A stretch of DNA of 64,000 nucleotides, taken from NCBI GenBank assembly GCA_964017195.1, contig OZ024900.1, positions 31,636,641 to 31,700,640 of the forward strand, in the 5' to 3' direction. The stretch is from Siderastrea radians (taxonomy: Eukaryota; Cnidaria; Anthozoa; Scleractinia; Rhizangiidae). The position numbers were made by a program, and so were the translations under genes. The notes beneath the pieces are model-generated. The model was not told the origin of the DNA, ran no database searches, and saw only the letters and a program-made list of their open reading frames with translations. Shown here one piece after another: positions 20,601-34,600 of this stretch (the stretch's first letter is position 1; each line of letters opens with the position of its first letter).

Positions 20601-23600
20601 ATGAGATAGACAATTAAGAGGTGTTTATCACCTGTTTAAAGTATCAAGTTTTGTTTAAAACTACTCCACTTGTTTTCTGAAACTATAATTACTATGGTTG
20701 TGGATGGCAGTGAGGATAGGACTTTTAAAAAATTTAACAAGCAAGGGGGTTAGTTTCTAAAGAAACTGTGGTGCTGTGTCAGTGGGGACGTGAAACACAA
20801 AATTTTGGATTTATCAACTGAGTTGACAAGGTAAATTGGCCACTGTAAAGAGATTGAAAGCTGACATTTCGAGTGTTAGCCCTTCGTCAGAGCAAATCAA
20901 GGAATTGTGGGTTGCACTTCATTTATATGGAGAGTGGTGGAGCTATACTATTGGTAGGAACATGTCAACATGAAAAGCAAGAATAAATTAGTTAAATGAA
21001 AAGTGTTCGTTGATACCATGGGGATTAATTGTGCCGATTTGAAAAATGAATAACTTTCTAGTTAGAAGTGTACTTAAATCTGATAATCAACCGGGTACTT
21101 TTAAATGCGTGCCCAAACAATGCAACACTTGTCCTTTCATTCACAATGCCAACAAAACAACAGGACCCAAGCAATTGTTTAAATTTCCATGATCGCTATA
21201 CGTGCACCTCCGCAAATGTTATCTATTGCATTACATGCACTTTATGCCAAAAGATATACATTGGTGAAACAGATAGGAGGCTAGGTGACCATTTCTGCGA
21301 ACACCTACGAGACGTTGAAAGAAATGACAAGAACACATCCAAACCAGTCACCCGACATTTCAATCTCCCTAATCATTTATAGCCAACACATGACGATCTG
21401 TGGCCTTTCCCTACACCAGGGTAACATGGAAAGCCGCAAAAATCTAGAACAAAAATTCACTTTTCAAATCGGCACAATTAATCCCCATGGTCAAGGAACG
21501 CTTTTCATTCAACTAATTTATTGTTGTTTTTCATGTTGCCGTGTTCCTACCAATAGCATAGCTCCACCACTCTCCATATAAATGACGTGCAACCCACAAT
21601 TCCTTGATTCGCTCTGACGAAGGGCTAACACTCGAAATGTCAGCTTTCAATCTCTTTACGGTGGCCAATTTACCTTATCAGCTCGGTTGACAAATCCACA
21701 ATTTTGTCTTTAAAAAAATTGGTGAAGTTTTTCCCTTGTGTCTTGAAAAACTCGCTGAAAACTGACAACAGCTTGTAACTACTTTGGGAAAAGCACAGTG
21801 AGGCAGAAGCGTCTACAGAGAAAGAGAGGGGGTGGGGTGTAGCAAGCAAAAAGTTAAAACTGAGCCCCCTATCCACATTCCCTCCAAGCCCCCCTCCCCC
21901 CCCCCCAAAAAAAAAAATTTTATGTACCTTTGTTGCTTGACTGTAAGGGCCAATATTTGCAGGAGCCCAGTGAGAAATGCTCTGAACGTGCATAGCTTCC
22001 CTTACTGAAGTATCATTGCTTTGAGGACAATGAACAAGACAATCGACCTGCATGGCAATGCTGTCAGGCAAGTTGAGTTGAATACAGGCCCTGTCAAACA
22101 AGATAACGAAGTTAAAAAAAGACACCTGAAGACAACTCACACAAGTATTATGGCTGTATGTACTGATTTTGCTGATTAATTCACTGGTTTACTGTAAAAT
22201 AGAATTATGCAAAGGGTTTAACAGTGTCCCATCCTTTCTCACTTGCCACACATTTCAGTTGACATTTCTCATAACTGGGAATTGATCCAATACACTCACG
22301 GTTCTCATTAAGTTTCTAATAGAAGTTAGCTTTCTTATAATGTAAGTAGCTGGTTGAGCTACAATTAGCCACAAAATTGTTGAGGTGCTGTTATCCAAAA
22401 ACCTACTTGGCACAGTCAATATTGCCCCAACCCAAAGAACAGCTGCAAATTCCCTTAAGCACTACCAAGACATGATCAGCAAGCAACACTGAAAGGGGGA
22501 GGAGTGGCTCTGACGGGGGGGGGGGGATTTGCACCTGCATGTAGCAGTTTCTAAAGTACTTTTGCAGCAAACTGTAGCAAATGCTACACAAGAGATTAGA
22601 ACTGCACATCTGTCAAAAAGTAGACAGCTCATAAGTAAAGGAGTAAATAAGAACCTGTAACCTGCACACTGATCAGAAGATGTACAAAATATTTTGCTAC
22701 AAGAAGAACTGGTCACAAGCATAGTCACTGTTTCCTTCACGATTTAATGACCTGAAACTGGGACCGATATCTGACCCCAAATTTAAGGTTGTTTCCTTGG
22801 CTTGGTTATTAACTCAATGCCTTGGATGTACAATCCCACCAGGAGTAGGAGTATTCACCAACATTAGGAGCACTTTTAAAGCTTTGAAAAATAACCCGAG
22901 GGAAGGCAAGGGGGAGATCTTGAAGGGGAAGTGTGAAAAAGAATTATTTTACACCCCAAAGAAACCTACTGGCAAAATCTGCACTCAAAAACATACTGAA
23001 ATACAATGGGTCAAGACTTAACAAAGAAATACCACAGAGCAAAACTGCCACCCCCCCCCCCAAAAAAAAAATTCCTTTGCATCTACATGTCACTAGATTA
23101 GACCAAGACCCTCCCTCCCATCCTACCCCAGACCAGTTAACCCTTCAAGCCCCAACAGTGATCAGTATCAAATCTCTCCTTGTAATATCAATGCACAGTT
23201 AACTAAAGTGCACAGATGTCGACAATTAATGAAATGATCACCAGGGATGAACTCTATTGATATTTGAACAACTTCTCCCTATTAGCACTACAACAAATGT
23301 ATGGCAACCAGTTAGGAGAATTGATATGCTGACACTGGGATTTAAAGGGTTAAGAGGTTCATGCAGAGAGTGCAAATTCCCTGACAAAGTACCTTGCAGG
23401 AGGGTTAACTGTTAAAAAGCTCTTGTAAACCGAGTTGACTTTAGCAAAGTCATCCATGTTCTTTACAAATAGATGAACCATCATGCCACTATTCAAGCTT
23501 GCCTTCAAACTAGTCAGTGTCTCTAAGAAAAACAGAAAAAAGACAAAGAGGTGTTAGAAAACAGTGGAAGGTTAGTTTCCTAAGAGTACTGACAAGAGAC

Positions 23601-25508
23601 TATCAGATTAATAATAAAAGCAATAATAATAATAATAATAATAATAATAATTAATATTTAATAAATATTGCATAACTGTTAACAGGTACATTTTTACTTC
23701 TAGAGTAAGACCTAAAATCATGTAACACCAATCTAACATCAAAGTCCATGCAAAAAACCCATTTTAAAAATCATAACCAAGTGAGACCTTTTTCAGAGTA
23801 GTTAACAAAGTATTACTACTGCCATTTTAGTAAAAGTCAATGAGCAATACTTTCCTTTGGTACTGTTTATTAACCTGTACAAGGTGGTTCTAACTTTCGA
23901 GTCTGTGCATGAAATACTAATAATTGTAAAAATGTGATCATTCAAATGAAAGCTTCTGAGCAGTACTTTCCTAGAATACTGTTCATTATGTTGTACAAGG
24001 TGGTTCTAACTTTCAAGTCCATGGTTGAAATCCATATTAAGTGTGACAATTCAAATGAGAGATACTGAGCAGCACTTATGCTGTTTATTATGCTGTACAA
24101 GGTGGCTCTAATTTTTAAGTCTTAGGATTAAATCCTAAAAAGTGACCGATCAAATGAAAGCTAATTTTAGCAGTACTTTTCTGTGTTGCTGTTTTTCACA
24201 CTGTACAGTCATCTGTCGTTATAACGGACACCATCAGGACCAAGATTTGGTGTCCGTAATAGAGAAAGCCTGTAATAGCGGGAGTTCTTTTCAGTAATTT
24301 CTTATTCTCTGGGACTTCAGCTGCTGTCCGTAATAACGAGGTGTCCGTAATAGCGAGGAGTCCGCAAGGCGATAGTTGACTGTACAAGGTGGTTGTAAAT
24401 GTAAATGTTGAGTCTGTAAATGTTAGCTGTCAAATAAAGCTACTGAGCAGAACGTACAGAGTTTGTTTTTCAATGAGACTGACTTTTAATTTTGGAATTT
24501 GTAGGCACTGTTGGGACTGAAAAAGCTTCATTACAATCTCTCTACACTTATGGGATAATAGTACTGATTTAAAGAGAGCTAGAACTTTTTCGAACAACAG
24601 ATAGCACTTATTATCTTCAGAAATGATGATGGCCCTCACAGTTAAAGATATCAACTTAAGCAGTTGATATAAAAGAACAACCTGAAAAATTCAGGCTTGA
24701 GCAGGATTTGAACCCAAGACCTCTTGCTACCGGTGCAGCACTGCACTGTAGTTTGTTCTTTTGACGACTGCTTAAGTTGATTTATTATATAGACAAGAGT
24801 GTTTTAGTGGAAAATAGACCACTTGTAAAGTTCATACGAAACTACATCCGGGACTCGAGTGGCGTATTTTCGATATCCTCACTAGTGAGGACATCGATGA
24901 CGTCATTTCCCGCTTTTACACTGTCGTTTGTGCAAGAACACTCTTGTCTATATAATAAAAAGAAAATTACACAGCAGCTTGAAGATACGAATTTTATTTT
25001 CGACTGGTAAAAAACAATATTTACCACTCGAAAATAAAATTCATATCTTCACGCCGCCGTGTAATATCCTCTATATATTTACCCTGTGAGGGTCATCATC
25101 ATTTCTTATTTCATCTGCAGTTCACATATTAATTAAATGATTATTTCATATATTCACTCTCAATATAATTTGCCTTAATTTTGTGGTGGGATAGAGATTG
25201 CATTCAGTACCCATTTTGCAACCTAGTTATGGAACTATACTTACCTGTCAAAGTCTGTAAGACATTTCTTGTGATATCTTCAATTGACAGTGTTTTCCTT
25301 CCAACAGTGCAACGGCCATAAATCCCACAAACCCAGATGTAATCACCACACCTGCTGTAAAAAATACCATCTGAAAAAAAAGAGTTTTTTAGGCTAATGA
25401 CTCATGATAACAAATGCCACTTATTGCAACATCTGGATGATTTTGTACAACAAAATTATGATGTTTTGTACTCAGTAAGGGTATTTTCAGTATGGGAGCA
25501 AATAAAAA

Positions 25509-25551
<43 letters not shown>

Positions 25552-28500
25552 AATCGATCAATTGATTGACTGATTTTACAGAATGCTGAACGTCAAATGT
25601 CCTTCGACATTTTGTACACCTGTGCACATGTGTGCTTTGTACATTACCTCTCATCTTATACATGTAAATAGCATGTGGTGGTAATTTGTTGCGGGATTTA
25701 TTGACAGTCCATTTTCAAAAAACCTGCGAGCAATTGGAGTGTTGCTTCCATACAAGTTTTCCATGAGACCATAATCCAGTGCTAACGAACTGTAGAATTG
25801 GTGCGCTTAGAGCCCACACATGGTAGGCAGGTACAAAACTCGGACCGGATCAACTTGGATCAGTTGATCCGGGTTGATCCAAGTCGATCTGATCCAGATC
25901 AAGTGATCCGAGTTGATCTGGTCCAAGTTTTGAACTTGCCTACACATGGTGGATGAGTGGTTAATTCCAGTTAACGTGTGGAGCTGCATTGAGTGGGAGC
26001 AGCACAGGACATTGGTCAACATCCTAGCGGGAGACACAGGATGCGAATGCCCTGCGCATGCTGAACTGCCATCTCTCATGCTTGTGAGAGATGCTTGGAA
26101 TCCCATTATTGCATCTCAGTTAGACGCAATGCAATTTGACAAAGGCACTGATTACAAACAGTTGTTATCTTAATTAAAAAGTGCCTACAGTTCTCACCTT
26201 TATTGCATTCTTCTTGTCTTGCACTAAAAGGGATTGTTATTCTCTGTGGCCTCACAGCAGCTTTTCTCTCAGTGTTGATTACGTTATCTGGCTTAGTAAA
26301 GAAAAATATTACTTCTAGTTCTCATTTTTATTTTTTCCCATTGAATATTGCAGAATTTTGTGTGACTGAGAACACAGCCTACACCCTTAGTCACACATGT
26401 ATCAAGTACACATTTGCCAATTTATATTTTCTCAACTGAATCAACATCTGAATAGACCCTTTGCATAACGTGGCCACACGATGGAAAGCCCACCATGCTA
26501 GATGGCAAATGGTCCAGAGGGGCATAAATAATAAAAAGATGTCAGCCACTCAGTTGTTAATTTCAACGTTTTTCGATGTCTCACTGTGCCACTTGCCATC
26601 TAGCATAGCAGATTTTGTACCATGAGATGACGTCATGCAAAGGACCCATTTCATAGAATACAAAAGAAAAGGTGCCCTTTCTGGTGTTGGTATATAGATT
26701 TGTGCTGTTTAAATTTCATTGCCTTGGCTGGCATTTTGGACAGAGTTCAATATTTACACCCTGAAGACTACAAAGTAAAAACTGACCCAAACTCAGAGAG
26801 CAGATTGAGCCTTATCAGGTCTAGATTATACTGAAATAAGGTTTACTAGACATTGACTATGCCTAGTCTTGTCCCTGGGTTAGGAATAGATGCAGTGTGT
26901 TAATGTCACACCACATTTTGGCAAAGGTTCTATTAGGAGAGTAAGGATTTGTTGTAGACTCCTACAAAGACCTTTTGGTTTGTCACATACTCCTCTCCAA
27001 TGAACGAATGTTGGTGTAAAGTTCATGACAAGCTAAAGATAAGGCCTGTGTAGGAGGTTACATTTGTTGTTGTTATTGTTGTTTTTTCAATCCACGTTTA
27101 CATGTACAAAGTACCTGTATCTGTACCTTGTCAAATGGCTCCAAACAACTGTGCTTTTGAAGACACTCTGTGCTGACCTACAAGATGTACATATTTCAGC
27201 TGTATTTAAATATGACCCCATGACAAAAATGACTAGACAGTGCATCCTAGCTAGATGTCTACCAACCACCAAACAACTGTGATTTTGAAGACACTCTGAG
27301 GCAGAGTTGGCCTAGAAATGAGGAAAATATTTCAGCTGCATAATCTCGTTCCCAGATCTCGCGGGTGGGCAAAGCCGAAGGTGAGATCTGGTCAAATCCG
27401 ATTTGTACCACGTGATTGCCTGTCAGGAATTCTAAGAAAATGGCAATCAAATGAATAACCAACGCTTAATCAAATGAATAACGAATGCTTAACCATTCGC
27501 GTCTTTCCTGGAATGATATCTAGCAAAGTATTTTACTAAAGAATAAAGCAGAAGGCAATCATCAAAGCTCAGTTCGGGTAAATAACATTTTATTTGATTA
27601 AGTGTTCATTCGGTGGCTACATGCAATGACTAGGCATGTCTAGGTTTTATGCAAATTTGATCGGGTCACGTAAATATTCTTACGGCAGATTCTTAAGGCG
27701 GAACATCGTTATTCGTTAGAAATAGCTTTATAATGCTATGAAGAACTGAGAAGAAATCTTCTTGACTCTTGAGGCCGACTGTAAACAACGAAATGTCCCA
27801 AGAATGCATATATTATGATTGCGTACACAATGTCTAATTTGCATAAAAACAGACATTGAATTCCCTAGAGGCCCTGAAAAGCCTCGCAACGCACGTTCAA
27901 ATTTTAGCACTGTGACAACCATGTTTTGAAACAGCCAATCAAAAAAATCGAATTTTCTTACTTGACCACATCTCGCCATCGGCTTCGCCCACCAGCGAGA
28001 TCTGGGAACGAGATTATCAGCTGCATTGGAAGATAACCCCATGGTATAAAAGGAGCTGGACAGTGCCACCTAGATGCCTATCAACCACCAAACAACTCTG
28101 TGATTTTGAAGACACTCTGAGCTGGCCAAGAAATGAGGAACATACATATCTCAGCTGCATTTAAATATAAACCCACAACAGGGGATGGACAGTGCAACAT
28201 AGATTCCCACCAACATACAGATCTCAGGAGATACATACCCAAAGACTGTAAATTGAATTTATTTAGAACTTCCTCCCCTTGGTTTGAGCACCAATATCAA
28301 GACTCATGTTCTCTTCATTATTTGCATATATTTCTTATGGTACTAGTTGGGAGAATTTGCTTAATCATCAAGACATTTAATGTTGGGTGATCACCTCCTT
28401 TTTTCTTACAATGTGCTTGATTGTTCAAGTAGGAAAACTGGAGAACATTGGAGGTATTAACCCTTAAAGCCCCAATTTCAACATGCATTTTCTCCTCACT

Positions 28501-31500
28501 GTTCTTCATATATTTCTTATGGTACTAGTTGGGAGAATTTGCACAAACATCAAGACATTTCATGTTTGGTGATCATTTCCTTTATTCTTGTAACCTGTAT
28601 ATTTGACAAAGTAGGGATACTGTAAGGAGAAATTAGATGCTGGTCACTTTTGGGGCTTAAAGGGTTAAAAGATATCAATCATGCTCTGTACCTGCTCCTT
28701 GTCCTGTAAATGCATTTTCTTGAAGCGAAGGAAACCAACAGGAGCAAATGCATCATCAGAATGAATGACTACTTCACTTTCATCTCTGCCAAGACATTTA
28801 ACATGCCATGAAAACGGTTTTTGTTGATCACACAATTACATACAAGAATAATAATAAAAAGTATTGTTGTTTGTCTTACAGCATAGTTAGTTGGGATCAA
28901 AATCAACATGACTAGCAGTAAGCAGCCAAAATGTCCAGAGCCTGAAAACCCTATGCAGGGTTTCGTACCCTTTTTCAGAAACAATTTTCCATGACTTTTC
29001 CAGGACTTCTGCAGGACTCAGTTAGGTCTCCCAAATGCACAATAATTGAAGCAATAAACCCTTATGAAATAGAAATCAAAAAATAATACTGCAGACAAAT
29101 GCTTTTAAAAAAAACATTTTTACGAAAGCGTATCGATTTCCAGGACTTTCCAGGACCTGCATTATACCCGGCTTTCGTATGCTTAGTATGGCAGTCTTCT
29201 CAGTATATGAGTATTCTTTTATAGTGTGTTACTATGCTTAGTCTCCGAATGTAAGTATTCGCAAGTCACCTAGTAAGCCTAGTACGCATTGTTCTCAGAA
29301 CATAAGTATCCCTTTTTCCTCTTAGTACGTTAGTATCTCAGTAAAACAATCAAAATAAAACGACATTAAAGGACGAATAGCACGCAGTGTTCTGGTATTT
29401 AAGTTTTCTTTTGGCGTTAGTATGTTGGTATGGAGAGTACGACGTTGTCTTTTCGGTGTCATCCTTCCTTGTATCTCATTTTACTGACTAATCAAAATAA
29501 AATTTAAAAAGTGGCTGGTTAGTGTAAAAAACAAAGTGATCAGAGAGTGTAGTAAAAAAAATGTGCTTACTGTTAACAATGCTAATCTTAATTTAAAAAA
29601 AAAAGGTCAACAACAATGTTAGTATGCAAAAACACTTAGTACGCTTGTAAGGAAAAAAGAAGGAACATTGGCGCCCATAGCGTGTATCATATGACCTGCA
29701 TTAATTTTCCAGGATTTTCCAGTCCTGGAAAATGCCAGAATAAAATTTCAGGACTTTTCAAGATTTCCAGACCCATACAAACCCTGCTTTGTGTTGAATT
29801 TAGTTACAAAAGAATTTAGAAGTAATACACAAAATAAAATCTTGTAAAATGTAATTGAATTTAAAACTTAACACAGCAGTTTAACCCTTTAATCCCTAAC
29901 AGTGATGAAAATGAAATTTCTCTTTACATTATCACTTCTTGTTTAAACATTCAAGTGATGAGATTAAAGAAAGTGATGGCCAAGGATAAGATGTCTAGTT
30001 TTTTTGGACAAATTCTCCTTACCAGGTCCATAAGAAATTTATGGAGAACAGTGAGGAGAAAATGCATTTTTATATCAAGGCTTAAAGGGTTATAATGGCA
30101 ATGATTTGTTCACACAATGTTCTTCACTCGGAAAGAATCAAGACTACTTACATGATGATTTTTTTCTTGAACAAAGGACAATCCAAAGTGAAAGTTTCAT
30201 ATTCTCCACCCTCTCCACAAACATTTGACCCATATCTGTGGTTCTGCAAAAGTTCAAAACATTAACAATGATGGAATGATAAGGGGTTGATTTTCATCAT
30301 AATTTAGTGACTATGATAGCTCCTGAAGACAACTGGTGTACGCAACTTTTCAGTTAATGCAACAACTACATGACAACGTATTCCAGTTGCTCAGCAGTTA
30401 GTTCCACCTGAATCACCTGAATCAGCTTGTTCAGCAAAATGAAATGTAGTATATTCTAATTTCTACTTCAGTGGTGCTAACATATTTTGAATGACAAGTA
30501 ATAAATGCTAATTCATGTCAACTGAACTTGACCTCAGGTTGAGTTCAGTTTGTTTTGAAGATTTTTTACCATCAAAGTCTGGAACTGATGCCACATTGTT
30601 AAATCTACAGAGCATCTTTTGTTTTTTTCAGAATCACTAAAAAACTACACAACTTACAACACGTAAAACCTGAGAAAATTTCATGCCACACAGTAGGTTT
30701 AGGCTATTCTGTCTTTCTCTTACCAGCTTGCACATTAGGGGATAAACTTCTGATATTGACAAGCCTAGGTGACTATTTGGACTTAAGTCTAAAAAGGAAT
30801 ACAGAAATGATGACAATAGGTAATTTGGTAAGAGTTTTACAGGTACAGAAGCATGGTTGTCCATCACAACAATTGTTGGTAGTAAGGGAAAGCTGGCTCA
30901 TGGCAGTTTTTCATTTCAAGAAGAAAATATTATTAATAATATTAGAATATAAATTAATTCAACAAACAATGTCTAAGTTGATCTGAAAGTTGGTGGAAGC
31001 ACAGGTCACCCAAACAAAATTGTGTGACAAAATTGTGTGGGGACCCTGAGTACCTATAAATTTATATTGTTAACTTTGGAACCATTTACCCATCAAACTA
31101 AGATGTAGGGACTCTCTTTCCAGTTTCAGATCAAATATAAGAAATTCTTTTTTTTAAGGATCAGCAATCATTGTTCCATTTTCGGACATTGTTCCATTTT
31201 CGGACAATAGAAACAACATGATCATCCGAGGTTCGGACCATCACAGTCACAACACTCGGTCAAAGGACACTGTTCGAATCATAAAATCAGATACTAACTG
31301 GGGACTGCTTAGACCCCTAAATAGTGCCTTACTTGACTGGAATGCCCTGCCTATGGAGATGAGAAACCTATCTTATAATGCTTTTAGAATATCATTACAT
31401 AATAGGTTTAAATTTTAAAATAGCTTTCCATTTTCTTCTACTTTTAAGTAGAACTTAGGTGTTTAATCCCTCTTAATTTTCTAATATTTAAATTAGCATT

Positions 31501-31582
31501 TTAGTATTTTAGTTAATTTTATCTTTCACAGTGCCCTATTGAAAACCACCTTGTGTGATATAGGCCATCTGTATAAAGAATT

Positions 31583-31626
<44 letters not shown>

Positions 31627-34600
31627 TTAACATTAATACGATGTAATTTGTCTATAGCCAGGCCATCTGATAGGGTGCAGAAAAAAATCAAAAATTATGC
31701 AGGAATTTTCAGGCATATTATGCAGGAGAATATGTTGATTACACAGAAAACACGCTGGATTCTTTCCACTGTTTTTTTCTGTTATGTAACTGATTAGTGA
31801 GGTTCCTTCTTCTTCTTCGTCTCTTTAAATTTATCCTTACTATAAGCTTAAACCACAAGATGATTCTTTGAGACGACGAAGGAGCAAAAGAAGACAACAT
31901 GTTTAAGTTTCCTCGCGCAAGTACCGGTACTAGTCAAATGCAGTTTCTTATCAATTACTGTTATTCGCTGAAATGTCAATGCTTTTTGTTCCACAGAAAT
32001 CAGTGTAAGAATAAAACTAGTACCCAGGCTCATCGCCAAAAGACGCCTAGAACGCCTGGAGGTTAAAAATTGCTCGTGAACGAAGCGGTGTGTTTTCGTC
32101 GATGTTTAGGAGGAAAACTGCTTCAAAATAATTTGCTTTTATGTTTGTGAGGATGAAAAGCAGCTGCTTTATCACCAATATTAGGCAAATTTTTCTGTTT
32201 TATGCGGAAATAATGCTCAGAAAATGCGGAAGACGCAGACGTTAAAGAATTATGCGGATCCGCACCACTGCATCCTGTCAGATGCCCTGTATAGCTATTC
32301 CAATTTTTGTGTTGTTCTTAATTTATTTTTAGACTTTGTAATCTAGCGTACTAAGGGCCATAAGTTTGTTAGCTTTACAGCTAGTGAGTGCTACCTTCTT
32401 TATTTCAATGGTACAGTCTTACTATTATAGGGATGCAGGTGTTTGTAGGGGAGTCCACACTGACAATGTAACGGTGCTTGTATATTTCAAATAAAAATAC
32501 AAACAGTTACACTGTTTGTGTGGACTCCTGCAGTTCAAGCCTGGTGTTAACATCTTCATATCATGCTCTTTCCTTATAGGGATGCAGGTGTTATAGGGGA
32601 GTCCACATGAACTATGTAAGTGTTTGTACATTTAAATAAAAAATACAAACAGTTACACAGTTTGCGTGGACTCCTATGGTTCAAGCCTGGTATTAACATC
32701 TTCACGTATTATGTTTCCTTATAGGGATGCAGGTTTTATAGGGACCTCCACATGCACTATGTAAGTGTTAACACATTTAAATAAAAAAATATATTATATA
32801 AACAGTTACACAGTTTGCATGGACTCCTGTGGTTCAAGCCTGGTATTAACATCTTCACATAATTATGTTTCCTTATAGGGATGCAGGTTTTATAGGGGAC
32901 TCTACATGAACGACGTAAGTGTTTACATATTTAAATAAAAACTGCAAACAACAGTTAGACAGTGTGTGTGGGCTCCTATGGTTCAAGCCTGGTATTAACA
33001 TCTTCACATATGCCATTTCCTTGGATAAACAAACCACTATCCACACTGTCAATCCAAATGCTCTCAAACCTGTTATTACAGTAGATGGCCCATACAGTGA
33101 GGCCATCTATAGTATTACCAATAAAATATTATTGTAATAATATTTTATTACAATAATACTTTTTACTTTTTGCCCTGGTAGGTTCTTGAAGGTCATGGAT
33201 GATTTTTACCTGACTCCTCCCCTCCCGTGCTGGGTGAAAAAAAAAGAGAGATTTTGACCGTGGTTTTCTTGGGAACACGGGATGGTTATGTAACTGACGA
33301 TTGATTGGTGTGTTAGAGATGATATGAAAAGGAATTTTATTGTAGTAGGTTTGTTCTAAGTAACTGGAGATTAACAGAAATATATGGCATGATTCAATGT
33401 GGTTTCAGACTAATTATTTCAATCCGAGCATTTGAAATCTAGGTCATAATTATAAAGAGGGAACAAACATGCTAGAATTGACAATGGGTTAATTTTGTCT
33501 AATTAAAATATTTGGCACTGAAAACAAGCTACCCATCAACTGAGTTAAATAGTTGGGGACTGCCTTTCCACAAGTAGTAATGTAAACTGGAGGGGATACA
33601 GTCAAGGTAATTTTATAAAATGCATGGAATTTTTAATACTGAAAATATGAGGGCTGTAGGAGAATTTACAGGTTCAATTCTAGTGGCTCACAAATTAACT
33701 CCAGCCTGTAAGGGCCATCTTTGATAAACCACAGGTTTTTTTGTTTCCACTTATGTTACTTACAAAATTGCTCATGTAGATTAAAACAAAATAAGGAAAT
33801 TAAGGTTTGCTTACCCATTGCAGCCACTTTTATCAAAACAGCTTCAATTCTAGAAGAAATCATTTCACTGAGTAACTCTTGTTGATCTCGTCTCCATAGG
33901 TAAGCCAATGAAGATATTCCTAATCTGGAACACCTTCAAAAAAGAAAAACGAACTTTTTGGAACTAACTTTGACCTATCTTTAAGGAAAGGTAAAAAAAA
34001 TTCAACATGACAGAGCCATGTTTACTGCAGAATTTTGAATTCTGCCCCATGCAAGGTAACAAATCTTCACTATCCATAGAGGACTTCTTTATGAATTTGC
34101 TGGAATAGTGCCAAAAAAATCATAAACTCAACAGACAACTGTTGCTGAGTTTGAATGTTTTCTTTTCGCACTCAGTATGGAAACGAGGAAATCTGGTCGT
34201 ATGTCCTCGAGAAATCAAATCGGTAAGGCATCTGTGCTGATGATTCGGAATCAATCCCCGAGAAGGCTGCATTGTGAGAAACTAAGGCATATCAAACCTG
34301 AACCTGTAATTACCACCTTGCACTTTTTGTGCAGAAAGGAATGAATACAGAAAAAGACATGAAAGCTGCAAACCAATTATTGTGCATAAGAAATGAGTGA
34401 CCAGTACCCAAAACCACTGACTATTCCATGACTACAACAAACTTTAAAATAATAACCTACAGTGTTCAATCTAGAAATTAGTCAAAGTGGGTCATATGTC
34501 CCACATGTCATGTTAGATTGGGTCATTTTAAAAATGGTCTGGGTCATAAACAGTTGTGGTAGTTGCTGAAGCTGTTGGCTCATGAAGTTGACTTGTAGTG

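Noticed and set aside
21614..21637. Hammerhead-ribozyme-like core CTGACGA...GAAA in the Penelope-like end
   Set aside because: Penelope-like elements are known to carry hammerhead ribozymes, but here the closing pair of stem II would be A:C and I could not find a stem III or cleavage site. A covariance-model search would decide.
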